From assembly GCF_012726195.1 (NCBI RefSeq), contig NZ_JAASAF010000008.1, positions 63,147-127,146 of the forward strand: a stretch of 64,000 nucleotides of DNA, given 5' to 3'. Positions 10,901 through 17,878 of this stretch are shown piece by piece. The notes beneath the pieces were generated by a model, which was given only the letters and a program-made list of their open reading frames with translations, was not told the DNA's origin and did no database searches. The stretch comes from Rhodococcus sp. HNM0563. Its GTDB lineage: Bacteria > Actinomycetota > Actinomycetes > Mycobacteriales > Mycobacteriaceae. How positions within the stretch are numbered: position 1 is the first letter of the stretch; every line of letters begins with the position of its first letter. Position numbers and translations under genes: made by a program.

Positions 10901-12950
10901 GTCGTGTTCCACCACGTTCGAACTCGGCGTCGATGTCGGTGATTTGCAGACAGTCGTGATGCGCAACATGCCGCCGAAGACGGCCAACTACGTCCAGCGT
11001 GCCGGCCGAGCCGGCCGACGTGCGGCGTCGGCAGCGTTGGTTCTCACATATGCAACACGCAGCTCGCACGATCTTGCCAAGTATCAGCGGCCGGAATCCA
11101 TGATCGCCGGAAATATGCGTATTCCGTGGATCCCTATCGACAACGAGCGGATTGCCCGGCGTCATGCGCATTCCATCGCGCTGGCCGCGTTCTTCCGGCA
11201 CTGCTACGAAGTCGAGAAGCTGACATGGAAGCATGCCGGTCCCTTCTTCCTGCAGACAGAGGGAGCTGACGCACCGTCCACCCGTGTGAGGAGTTTCCTG
11301 ACTCCTGTACCGGACGACGTACGACGTGCCCTCGAACAAGTGATTCCGGAGACGCTGCGAGATGCCCTCGATCTCGACGGAGGCAAGTGGGTCGACGAGT
11401 TGTGTGCTCTCCTCGACAAGGCTCAGGGCGATCTCGAAGTCGATGTGCAGACATTCGAGAGCTTGATCGACGACGCAGTGAAATCCCGCAAGTTCGGTGA
11501 CGCCAACCGACTCGAGAAGACTGTCAACACAATCCGTGGACGTCAGTTGCTCGGGTACCTGGCGAACAAGAACATTCTGCCCAAGTACGGATTTCCGGTG
11601 GACACAGTGGAACTGCAGACGGTTCACTGCCAGGAGCCGATCGGTACGAGACTCGAGTTGTCGCGTGACTTGAGGCAGGCAATCTATGACTATGCGCCCG
11701 GAAATCAGGTCGTCGCGGGCGGGAAGGTGTGGAGATCGCGGGGGATTCGAAAGATCCCGCGGTACGAACTCGAACAGCGGGAGTACAGAGTCTGCGAGAA
11801 GTGCAAGAGGTTTGAATCGGCACTGACGCTGTCTGCCAAGGAGGTTTGCGATGGCTGCGGAGCGCGACTGGACATGCCGCGCAAGTTCATCGTGCCCGAG
11901 TTCGGATTTGTTGCTGACCGCAAGGCGACGGATGTGTCGACCGCGCCACCCGAGCGCCGCTGGTCCGGGCGTAGTTACGTGGAGGACACCGGTGACGTCC
12001 TTTCGCCGTTCTTCTGGCCATCGAGCGAGAACCCCCGTGTCTGCGCGACACCCGGCACGCGAGCGACACTCGCGGTCGTTGCAGATGGCGGTGGGTGGAA
12101 GGGATTCTCGGTCTGCGACTGGTGTGGATGGGCAGCACCCCGGAGCGAAAGTAAGGGGAAGAAAGGGTCGGCTCATGAACAGCCGATGACAGGTCGAGCA
12201 TGTAATGGCCCGATGAAGATTTTGTCGCTTGCGCACCGGTATCAGACCGATATCGCGGAGTTCACCTTCGAAGGACTCGGATACGCCGGCGATGACGAAG
12301 GTCGCTGGCTGTCGGTGTTGTATGCACTGCTGGAAGGAGCTTCCGAAGCGCTCGAGATCAGTCGCGACGACATCGACGGTGCGCTGTCCTGGGACGGGCG
12401 CGGTCACCGCAGTTTGGTGCTGTTCGACACTGTTCCCGCTGGAGCCGGTGTGGCAAAGAGGATCGCAGAGAATCTGGACAGGGTGCTCGTCGCTGCCGCT
12501 CATCGAGTCGCCAACTGCGATTGCGGTGAGGAAACTTCGTGCTACGGGTGTCTCCGCTCCTATCGGAACGCACGATCGCACGAACAGCTTTCCCGCCGTG
12601 CAGCTCTCGATGTTTTCACGAACGCCGGTATGCTCGTCACCGATTCCGAGTCGGGTGTGCCTGCGCTCATCTCTGATGAATGGCTTACTGCAATCGAACT
12701 CGCAGATCTTGAGGCGCGGCCGGTATTGGAATCGCTGGCAAAGCTGGGAGCTCCGGTACCGGACATCGGGGCAGAGGTTGGACCGTTATATTGGCCGGTC
12801 GAAGCCTTCTGGGCAACGAGGAAACTGGCTGCCGTTCTGGACAGCGACACAGAGCGTGACGAATGGTTGATGGCGAACGGTTGCGACGTTGTGGCGATCG
12901 TCGAAGTCGACGCTGGGGAACTTGCGGTGAGGCTTATCGGAACGACTTAG
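7986..12950 (+). CDS. DruE-like giant DEAH helicase with zinc clusters and DUF1998-type C-terminus
   Basis: This 1,654-residue SF2 helicase has a Q-motif-like YQHQ near residue 93, Walker A (GTGSGKT) at 114-120, a DEAH box at 255-258 and a TSAS motif near 290. The second lobe holds TTFELGVDVGD and motif VI (QRAGRAGRR) near 1003-1011. Several CxxC pairs lie between and after the lobes, for example CQRCG, CTCCG, CTECG, CEKCK and CDWCGW. The cysteine-rich C-terminus near 1511-1535 (CDCGEETSCYGCLRSYRN) is typical of DUF1998/MZB helicases. The length and single-chain fusion fit DruE better than the split DrmA/DrmB of DISARM. The ATGA overlap couples it to the DruH-like gene. It probably provides the motor activity of an anti-phage system; target and mode are unknown. 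Confidence 0.85.
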   Translation: MTARLDPLVTGAQIEAAYKRYLKTMVAPSDSAMAATFEDTIDDTDFLTKGPILELTPPYKAGASLRDLVNEGILHPDFVTIDSAALPIDRPLYQHQESAIRKVVSGRNLVVSTGTGSGKTESFLLPILNSLIAEKAAGTLGPGVRALLLYPMNALANDQLSRLRTILAEHPDITFGRYTGETIEQERDAVRDFLASNSRKPRLPNELLSRDEMRERPPHILLTNYAMLEYLLVRPLDLELFDGQYAGNWKFIALDEAHVYDGAQGSEVALLLRRLRQRVAPGTSLQCIATSASLDGERAEAMTFASKLFQADFEYVAEDSDRQDLVTATRQTSRTSPTWTMSDEELFRWSADGADLSDLAARSRSGDAADALHDEKTIADLRARLSAGADKPKPRDARELAADLWPDDPNACIKLEALVALGSKIIDDTGNPVLSARYHMFVRATEGAFVSFADAGPRIFLGRREVDPETGRAVFEFGTCQRCGAVHLAGEVTQVKGQQYFAPSKTSDESVRWLVLSDGAADVTVDEDEQTLSDEKPSDDPSVRYLCTCCGLLADTGGQCTNVTCVGGTVRRVRQHTAPTSVMSKCTECGAQSRQVIRRLRTDVNAAPAVITTALYEQLPAATDETVQEVGDGRKLLAFSDSRQAAAFAAPYLERTYSRLLERRYINLALQEPKAEGKDISLRDVARFATKNAESAGHFDTDMTELEIEEFVNTWVMSEVMTTEHRQSLEGLGLMRVAMSRVDGSMPPKALAKIGLSVDEAWGLLDELLKTVRQQGAINLLDEVDVMDEHFAPRNVRIRLARIGSDPAKRVLSWLPSGRPGTTNNRVLFVQKVLESIGSPLSVQDVLDGCWDFFKANDLLVDESDKRASGVYQVNHRKLRVRNGLDCEWFRCDTCRRVTAFSVRSVCPNSACAGKLLPFEIPEVRQDSNHYRHLYRTLNTAPLTAMEHTAQWDSKKAAEIQNDFVAGKINVLSCSTTFELGVDVGDLQTVVMRNMPPKTANYVQRAGRAGRRAASAALVLTYATRSSHDLAKYQRPESMIAGNMRIPWIPIDNERIARRHAHSIALAAFFRHCYEVEKLTWKHAGPFFLQTEGADAPSTRVRSFLTPVPDDVRRALEQVIPETLRDALDLDGGKWVDELCALLDKAQGDLEVDVQTFESLIDDAVKSRKFGDANRLEKTVNTIRGRQLLGYLANKNILPKYGFPVDTVELQTVHCQEPIGTRLELSRDLRQAIYDYAPGNQVVAGGKVWRSRGIRKIPRYELEQREYRVCEKCKRFESALTLSAKEVCDGCGARLDMPRKFIVPEFGFVADRKATDVSTAPPERRWSGRSYVEDTGDVLSPFFWPSSENPRVCATPGTRATLAVVADGGGWKGFSVCDWCGWAAPRSESKGKKGSAHEQPMTGRACNGPMKILSLAHRYQTDIAEFTFEGLGYAGDDEGRWLSVLYALLEGASEALEISRDDIDGALSWDGRGHRSLVLFDTVPAGAGVAKRIAENLDRVLVAAAHRVANCDCGEETSCYGCLRSYRNARSHEQLSRRAALDVFTNAGMLVTDSESGVPALISDEWLTAIELADLEARPVLESLAKLGAPVPDIGAEVGPLYWPVEAFWATRKLAAVLDSDTERDEWLMANGCDVVAIVEVDAGELAVRLIGTT

Positions 12951-13333
12951 CGCTGGTCGCCCGTGGCCGAGATTGCGAATCGTGTGGGGCTCGGCCACGG
13001 TGCCCGTACTTGTAGTTGATGGCGGTTTCGGGGCATTGCTGGCGGGGTAACGGCGAGTTGCGGCAGGCAGTTTCCGCATCGAGCCTGATGCCGTCGGCTG
13101 GTGTCTTGGTAGATGCCGATACCTACACGTTGATGACCCTGGTCGCGGCGGGTCGAGACGCCACCGATAATCATGTGGAAGCGGGTGCGGTCGAGCGGGG
13201 CGCATCGGCTGTAGCCTGCTGAGAATGGGCAGCGGAGTCCGTCGGCCTGGTTTGGGGCAGGCGAGACGAGGGCCTTGATACCCCTCGCGGAGACAGTGAT
13301 TTCCGGTAGCGATTGAAATGTCGGTGTCGCAGA
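12951..13333. other. Non-coding or decayed spacer
   Basis: About 380 bp follow the DruE-like stop. Short open frames exist on both strands but none has a ribosome-binding site, family motif or convincing composition. No terminator hairpin with a U-tract was seen. It probably belongs to the decayed stretch that continues to 14113. Confidence 0.3.
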
Positions 13334-13537
13334 TTATGGCCAGTCGATGAGGCTGATCGTCGCCCAATGGTTATACGAAGCTGAGTTGAGTTGACCTGCT
13401 GTGGCGCGAGTGATCGTCACAGTGGTGCCCTGTAGGCGGAAGTCGAGTAGTAGGCCGCTATTGAGCACCGCTGCGACGCCGGCATGATCACGCGCCACAA
13501 TCAACCCCAGAACCGAGCGATCTTCGGCCAGGATCCT
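13334..13537 (-). pseudogene. C-terminal fragment of an unidentified protein
   Basis: The minus strand from about 13537 to a TAA at 13334-13336 reads as protein-like sequence (ELRILAEDRSVLGLIVARD, later SYNHWATISLIDWP). The frame has no start: an in-frame TGA lies just upstream, and the adjacent upstream coding-like stretch is in a different frame. This looks like the 3' end of a frameshifted or truncated gene. I do not recognise the family. Confidence 0.35.
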
Positions 13538-13875
13538 CAGCTCTGATGAGGCTCATCACCGGTGTCCGACGCGACCACGGTTACGGGCACCGGGCCGACT
13601 TGCTCGTTGCCCTCAAGGTGAGACTGAGCGGTGACAACGCCGGTTGCCATCATTTCGGCCAGCTTATGTCGATCTCTACCCTGGACATACTGGAGCAGGT
13701 CAAGAACATCCGTCGGGGTCGCTTTGAGGATGGCGCGCCATCCCTGAATATGCTGCTCGCTCAAGTACTCACGCAGGCTTTCTCCATCCAGCCCGGCATC
13801 CAAAGCCACGTGCCTCAGGTGCTGCGCCAGCGTCCGGGACTTCACATCTCGAACGAGCAGAGCAATCGCGGGACT
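13537..13875 (-). pseudogene. Fragment of an unidentified helical protein
   Basis: The last 110 residues or so of a minus-strand frame look coding: a helical stretch (SLREYLSEQHIQGWRAILKA) and a segment ending HLEGNEQVGPVP, with a stop at 13537. Upstream (higher coordinates) the frame degrades into arginine/proline-rich sequence typical of non-coding high-GC DNA, and no proper start is evident. It may belong to the same broken gene as 13334-13537. Function unknown. Confidence 0.3.
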
Positions 13876-13899
13876 GTCCGAACAGCGATGGGTACGAAT

Positions 13900-14113
13900 G
13901 GACGGCCGGTGTTCACTGCGGTGATGGCCGCCCTCGCCCGGTTCTAAGCGCACGACCTGCTGAGTGATTCGTTGTCTCCCGGCCTGCTCGAAACGTGGGG
14001 GCGGCTCGCAGCACGGTGCCCGACCCTTGTGCCGACGGATTTGCTTCTGGCGGAAGCGGTAGTGACGCATCATCGTTGCGGAAACTTGATCGATGATTCG
14101 ACCGTGCATGAAT
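13900..14113 (+). pseudogene. Decayed 3' end of a second DruH-like gene
   Basis: The plus strand here aligns with the last 60 or so residues of the DruH-like protein. AHDLLS..LLETWGRLAARCP and DLLLAEAVVTHHRCGNLIDD match AHDLVG..FWSEIARLCPD and DLLIAEALVTHAHNGNLIGD. A TAA at about 13945 replaces the codon before AHD, and the 5' remainder is gone. Only the C-terminus survives and no DruE-like gene follows, so this is a remnant of a duplicated or replaced system. Confidence 0.65.
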
Positions 14114-14201
14114 CGGAGCGTCAGCGTCGTTGGCGTCGAGCGTTCGGTCGGTGACCGCAGTTTCCGCCGTGGTGCGCAGCGCACCTCGTAGTGACTGTTT
14201 C

Positions 14202-15206
14202 TTACTCGATGTGCCGGCTCCAGAAATCGTTGTCTGCCCAGTCTGCCGGGACGCCCATCCCGGCCAGGTTCATCCGTGGGCGGGTGCGGAACAACTCGTG
14301 GAGGCGCTGGGCCCAACTGCTCCGGGGCGACACAGCGTCAAGTACGGACTGCATCGACACCAGCACCGGGTAGAGGCGCTTGCGTGATCGCTCGGGCAGA
14401 GCGTGTGGTCCTTCCAGCCATGAAATGGTGGGTGAGTTCGGGATGGCAGGATAGACACCGAGACCGACATTCCACAGTCGCCCGTGGTGCGCGCAGATGT
14501 TCCGCACACGCACGTAGGTCTGCAGCCGGGACTCCAGTACGGGCGCGGTCAGGCCGATACTTGTGGCGATCGCTGTCCGGTCGGCGCGCCGGGTCAGGTT
14601 GCGGGGCGCATTGGCCAGCTGCCCGATCGTCAGTGTCTCGACCATGAGCCAGGACGGTGGGAGTTCGGGCGAGTGGTAGGTCGTCAGGTAGTGTTCGATC
14701 GCTGAGCGATGGACCAACGCATCTTCCCCGGCATCCGGGGCGCCGCGCAACCGATCGTCGCAGGTGATCTGCACGATCTTCAGCAGTTTGGTGTGTGTGC
14801 CCGGGTGTCGGAAGTGGTCGGGGTTGGTGTACCAGTGGGGGTCGGCATACGCCGTCGACATGTGGTCGGTCAGCGCTGCACGGACGGCGACTTCGATGCG
14901 CTCGAGCGCGTCCATGACCAACAACCGCAGTGCCCGGTCGAAGACGTAGAGGTCGAGCACATCGTCGAACGCCGTGCCGTCGCGAAAGCGATGGTCGGGT
15001 CGCCCCTGCTGAAAGGGGATGGTGTAGGGCGAGAGCCGGTAGTAGCCGATATGACGCAGGTATCGGCGGGCTCGATCCGGGTCCGGGATCTGCAGGCCGC
15101 GATCGGAGAGGCGGCTGACGAGCTCATCGAGGCTCAGTGCCGGCTTGTCGTAGTCGAGGGAGCCGCGAGGCCGCGGTGGTCGGGGTGTGTGCGGGCGTCG
15201 AGCCAC
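14202..15206 (-). CDS. Abi_2 (AbiF/AbiD) family HEPN protein
   Basis: This 334-residue protein has the Abi_2 pattern: LSLDELVSRLSDRGLQI, then YLRHIGYYRLSPY at residues 49-61, and a C-terminal RNICAH at 235-240, the R-x4-H motif of HEPN ribonucleases. Members cause abortive infection, probably by cutting RNA. A GTG at 15206 is chosen because GGAAGGAAC precedes it by six bases; the longer ATG-initiated frame (15296) would run through a stem-loop. Relatives of AbiF are regulated by an adjacent small RNA and are thought to be ancestral to Cas13, and a hairpin RNA candidate lies just upstream here. The gene is next to the helicase defence island, with opposite orientation to the DruH/DruE-like pair. 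Confidence 0.85.
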   Translation of the reverse strand: MARRPHTPRPPRPRGSLDYDKPALSLDELVSRLSDRGLQIPDPDRARRYLRHIGYYRLSPYTIPFQQGRPDHRFRDGTAFDDVLDLYVFDRALRLLVMDALERIEVAVRAALTDHMSTAYADPHWYTNPDHFRHPGTHTKLLKIVQITCDDRLRGAPDAGEDALVHRSAIEHYLTTYHSPELPPSWLMVETLTIGQLANAPRNLTRRADRTAIATSIGLTAPVLESRLQTYVRVRNICAHHGRLWNVGLGVYPAIPNSPTISWLEGPHALPERSRKRLYPVLVSMQSVLDAVSPRSSWAQRLHELFRTRPRMNLAGMGVPADWADNDFWSRHIE

Positions 15207-15230
15207 GAGAGTGTTCCTTCCGACCCTGGA

Positions 15231-15300
15231 CAAAGAAAATCCCCCAAGTGCGCATCGTGGAGAGGCGTGGGGGATGTGGTGGCGCCAGGATAGCACGAGT
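15231..15300 (-). ncRNA. Candidate AbiF-associated small RNA / hairpin leader
   Basis: On the minus strand an eight-base perfect stem (AUCCCCCA at 15275-15268 pairing with UGGGGGAU at 15246-15239) encloses a 21-base loop and runs into UUUCUUU. It lies 32 bp before the Abi_2 start codon. The shape fits either an intrinsic terminator closing a short leader RNA or the 3' hairpin of the small RNA that accompanies AbiF genes. The 5' boundary is not visible, so the limits are approximate. Confidence 0.45.
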
Positions 15301-15383
15301 ACAGGTCCGCGGGGCGCTTCTTACCTCGGGCTCGGGAGGGGTACTGCTCGGCGCAGCGGCGGAGAGCATTCTCCCGGGCACGC

Positions 15384-15725
15384 TCATGCCGCGACCACCC
15401 GCCGACACGGACACCGCGCCGCCCGTCCGTGCGCGTCGTCGGGAAGCCACCCGCACTCGTCGCACTTCCTGCATTTGTCGGGCACTACTGACGGCACAGC
15501 AAGTCCTTGCCAGAGCAGTATCCTCGCCTGCGCGAAGCGCGTGGGATCGCTCGGCCGATGGACCGCTTTCGCCGCTGCGACCAGCTTCGACACCCCGTGC
15601 GTCTCGATCAATCGCCCGATCGCGGCCGCTGCATTCGGTTTGAGATACGCGAATGTCGCCGTCAGTCCCGCGTACTGCCATGCCGCCGCGATGCCAGCGA
15701 TGTCGGATCCGAGCGGAACGTGCAA
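15384..15725 (-). pseudogene. Truncated HTH protein, C-terminal half only
   Basis: The 113 residues match the C-terminal half of the HTH protein at 19102-19872 almost throughout: GLTATFAYLK, AVHRP.DP.RFAQA, LLWQGLA and a zinc-like VPDKC..CDECGWLPDD ending with two further cysteines. The N-terminal helix-turn-helix half is missing, and the open frame begins exactly inside the conserved region, so the apparent ATG is probably not a real start. It is a decayed paralogue rather than a functional short protein. Confidence 0.6.
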
Positions 15726-15743
15726 AGGCCTTGATGGGCTGTG

Positions 15744-15766
15744 ATATTCAAGTGTGTTGTGAATAT
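15744..15766. repeat. AT-rich inverted repeat
   Basis: ATATTCA (15744-15750) and TGAATAT (15760-15766) are perfect inverted arms around nine bases. The element lies between the truncated HTH gene and the end of the small gene at 15807-16148, in an AT-rich patch. It could be a terminator for the latter or a protein-binding site. Confidence 0.4.
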
Positions 15767-15806
15767 TTCTTGTGCGCAGTTCTTACAAATCGGACTGGCC
15801 TTCGAG

Positions 15807-16148
15807 TCAGTCAGTGATGCCCAGCTCGCGCAACAGGGATTGGAAGATGGGTGATTCTCCATCCCCGTTCTTCGCGCCCAAAGTGGCGCTCGGCAGGGCT
15901 GCTTTCGCAGCGGGAAGGATATCGGGGAACGTCTTGAGCAGTACCTCGATGAGTTGAACGGCCATATCCCGATCCAGCTGGATGGATTGGCTGCTCTTCG
16001 GCTTGGACTTGCGGTGGTCGGATCCGAACGTCGACAGATGGAGTAGGTGCAGTCCGTCGTCATCGATGACGTTGTAGAAGCAGTCGACTTCACTGTCATG
16101 GGCGCGGATATTCTGCGTACCTTCGGCGATGGAACGGATTCGGGCCAT
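15807..16148 (-). CDS. Small conserved hypothetical protein
   Basis: This 113-residue protein of unknown family starts with ATG at 16148. The N-terminal half is beta-rich and charged (DCFYNVIDDDGLHLLHLSTFGSD). The C-terminal half is helical (DMAVQLIEVLLKTFPDILPAAK). There is no signal peptide, membrane segment or recognised motif. Composition is coding-like and unlike the shadow frames around it. It stands alone between the truncated HTH gene and a short secreted protein gene, in the decayed zone downstream of the defence island. A regulatory or accessory role is possible but nothing in the sequence shows it. Confidence 0.55.
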   Translation of the reverse strand: MARIRSIAEGTQNIRAHDSEVDCFYNVIDDDGLHLLHLSTFGSDHRKSKPKSSQSIQLDRDMAVQLIEVLLKTFPDILPAAKAALPSATLGAKNGDGESPIFQSLLRELGITD

Positions 16149-16457
16149 GGCACGGATTGTAGCGAGCCTTACGAAGGGTTCCGCGGGCGCGTTGATCTCC
16201 GTGATTCACCGCCAAACGAGTGATCCGTGGTTGAGTATTTTGCCGATTTGCCTTGGCCAGGATCTGGTCGGTCGTCTTGGTTCATACGAACGGAGCGCAT
16301 TGAATCGCCTGAGTTCTCCGGTGGCTCGGATATCTGGATCCGACCTCAGCTGGGTTGACGTAGATGCCGGTGGGGGAAGTCGGTCGATCTGTAACGCTCT
16401 GCGTAACAGCGTCGATAGGGGGCTCGAACGGCTCATCGAAACGAGGAGGACACGTAC
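16149..16457. other. Intergenic region upstream of secreted peptide gene
   Basis: About 310 bp without a gene. A TTGACG at 16353-16358 could be a -35 element for the downstream gene, but no good -10 follows at the right distance. Otherwise nothing is recognised. Confidence 0.25.
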
Positions 16458-16673
16458 GTGATTCGCAAGTTGTTGGTGGTGGCCGCTGCAACCACAGCGA
16501 TCGGATTCGCCGGCCCGGCGACTGCGACTGCCGCACCGCTCGAAGGACCGTGGCCGATCGCGCCCTGTTCGGCCAACCCCTTCGCCCCGGACTGCCTGGT
16601 CAGCGCGCTTACCGATTTCCTGAAGGTCGGGTCGTCCGGTTCCGGTTCGGCTGGTTCGATCTCGGCCGACTGA
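16458..16673 (+). CDS. Short secreted protein
   Basis: This encodes a 71-residue precursor. The GTG at 16458 is preceded by a strong GAGGAGG. Residues 1-26 form a Sec signal peptide: basic start (MIRKLL), hydrophobic core (VVAAATTAIGFAGPATA) and an ATAAP-type cleavage region. The mature part is about 45 residues, with PCSANPFAPDC giving one likely disulfide and a glycine/serine-rich tail. Such small cysteine-pair secreted proteins are common and uncharacterised in mycolata. A strong terminator follows, so it is a single-gene transcript. Confidence 0.7.
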   Translation: MIRKLLVVAAATTAIGFAGPATATAAPLEGPWPIAPCSANPFAPDCLVSALTDFLKVGSSGSGSAGSISAD

Positions 16674-16690
16674 CTTCGTTTTCGAGAAGA

Positions 16691-16724
16691 AGGGCGCCCG
16701 ACCTCGTGCAGAGGCGGGCGCCCT
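16691..16724 (+). terminator. Strong hairpin terminator
   Basis: AGGGCGCCCG (16691-16700) and CGGGCGCCCT (16715-16724) form a perfect ten-base stem with a 14-base loop, 17 bp after the stop of the secreted-protein gene. The following bases are only weakly T-rich, as usual in actinobacteria. Confidence 0.7.
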
Positions 16725-16825
16725 GGCTTGTGATGCACGCACACGAGCATCAGCCGGGCGGCTACGAGAAGTTCTGAATCCCGACCGCCCCGAGTAGGCG
16801 GAGCTTCTCCACCGCTCCGGTCCCC

Positions 16826-16892
16826 GCCCGACGAAACCCACTGGCTCACCGATGCCGTTCGTCCCGACGTCGACGTCGTCGAGTAGGTGCTC
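16826..16892 (+). pseudogene. Short remnant of the 373-residue hypothetical gene at 31763
   Basis: These 67 bp match the C-terminal coding region of 31763-32884 around 32757-32818. The homologous reading is PDE.HWLTD.VRPD.DVVE followed by TAG where the intact gene has TGG. It overlaps the 3' end of the convergent membrane-protein gene, which suggests a recombination joint at the edge of the duplicated block. Confidence 0.5.
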
Positions 16893-17835
16893 GACCTTCG
16901 TCTCTCTGGGCGCGCGCCGCGCGGAAGCGTTCGCACAAGGGAGGGGGTCTCAGGAGCTCGGTTGCGCTCGGCTCGCCGACGAGTTCTCGGTCGTGCGGGT
17001 TCTCGTGAAGGTGTTCGACCAGGCCGAAGAGTGTGTTTGGTTCGGAGATCAGCATGTGGGCCATAATCGCGACGAGGTTGTCGGAGTCATGCTGAGTGCG
17101 GAGAGGTACCGGGACAGTCGATGTGGTGGCCAGATCTATGACCGGGTGAGGCGTGGACCCGGCGCGTACTCCCAAGTCCCCAGGTGAGATTCGCGCAATG
17201 TCGTCCCAGTGGAGAAACAGATCGGATTCACGAATCGAGAACAGGATTCGTCGACGCGTGTGCCGCCTGATGCCTTTTGGGTAAATGTGCAACACCGTGG
17301 TGAATCGTACCGAGGTCAGCAGCAAGGTTGCGGTACCGGTGACTGCTGTGCCAATTGCTGAGAAGATCGCGACCTGCCGGGGGTCGCGTCCGAATGGCAC
17401 GAGGCTTTCGCTGACACCGACCAGCGAACTGATCCAGATGGCGAGGCCATAGGCGGTAACTCCTACGAGCGCTACGGTCAGGGCTGGAATCAATGATCTG
17501 CTCATCGGTACAGTCACGCCTGGTCCGTGTTCGCTGTGGGTGTGACGCGAAATTCGCCGGGGAAGGCCAACGTGCCGGAAGCCGGATTCCTGGAAGAGAC
17601 CAACACATATCAGGAGCGCAGCCAGGCTCACTCCAGCAAATCCGATGGCAGTGAGTGACTCGCCGTCGCACGCCCCGTTCCACGCAGCGGCTGCGCTGAC
17701 CACAGCGGAAAGTGCAACGACTGCCGACGCAGCGAGCTGCATGGGGCGGAGGGCTTGTGGCCAGGGCTGAAAACCAGGCGGAACGTGGGCGCCTGCGGCG
17801 CGTTCGGGAGCTGTCTTGCGGTTCGGGGTGTACAT
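16846..17835 (-). CDS. Four-TM membrane protein, copy 1
   Basis: This 329-residue protein starts at the ATG at 17835 (MYTPNRKTAPERAAG), matching the start of its paralogue at 26341-27285. Four hydrophobic segments fall at about residues 30-52, 58-80, 106-132 and 145-172. A soluble C-terminal domain of about 150 residues follows (RESDLFLHWDDIARISPGDLG...), which may be PH-like. The C-terminus ends in a basic tail (RRRRRRDERHR) absent from copy 2, probably because the frame now reads through a recombination joint. It lies 43 bp downstream of the glycine-zipper cargo-like gene. A role as its immunity or partner protein is an inference from that pairing. Confidence 0.7.
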   Translation of the reverse strand: MYTPNRKTAPERAAGAHVPPGFQPWPQALRPMQLAASAVVALSAVVSAAAAWNGACDGESLTAIGFAGVSLAALLICVGLFQESGFRHVGLPRRISRHTHSEHGPGVTVPMSRSLIPALTVALVGVTAYGLAIWISSLVGVSESLVPFGRDPRQVAIFSAIGTAVTGTATLLLTSVRFTTVLHIYPKGIRRHTRRRILFSIRESDLFLHWDDIARISPGDLGVRAGSTPHPVIDLATTSTVPVPLRTQHDSDNLVAIMAHMLISEPNTLFGLVEHLHENPHDRELVGEPSATELLRPPPLCERFRAARAQRDEGRAPTRRRRRRDERHR

Positions 17836-17878
17836 GTTCGATTCCTCGTGGGCTATGAGGCGTCCTGGGGCTGGAGTG

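Noticed and set aside
10734..12581. 615-residue minus-strand frame opposite the DruE-like gene
   Set aside because: Composition is arginine/cysteine/histidine-rich shadow; the plus strand encodes the helicase C-terminal half with zinc motifs.
1..12950. DISARM system
   Set aside because: DrmA and DrmB would be separate genes and a methyltransferase and PLD protein are expected; here one giant chain carries the helicase and DUF1998-type parts and no methyltransferase is present.
15239..15275. Hairpin as a CRISPR repeat
   Set aside because: The stem occurs once, with no spacer-repeat periodicity; an AbiF-type RNA or terminator explains it better.
14709..15293. 194-residue plus-strand frame opposite the Abi_2 gene
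   Set aside because: Shadow of the Abi_2 coding sequence, which has the HEPN motif and a ribosome-binding site.
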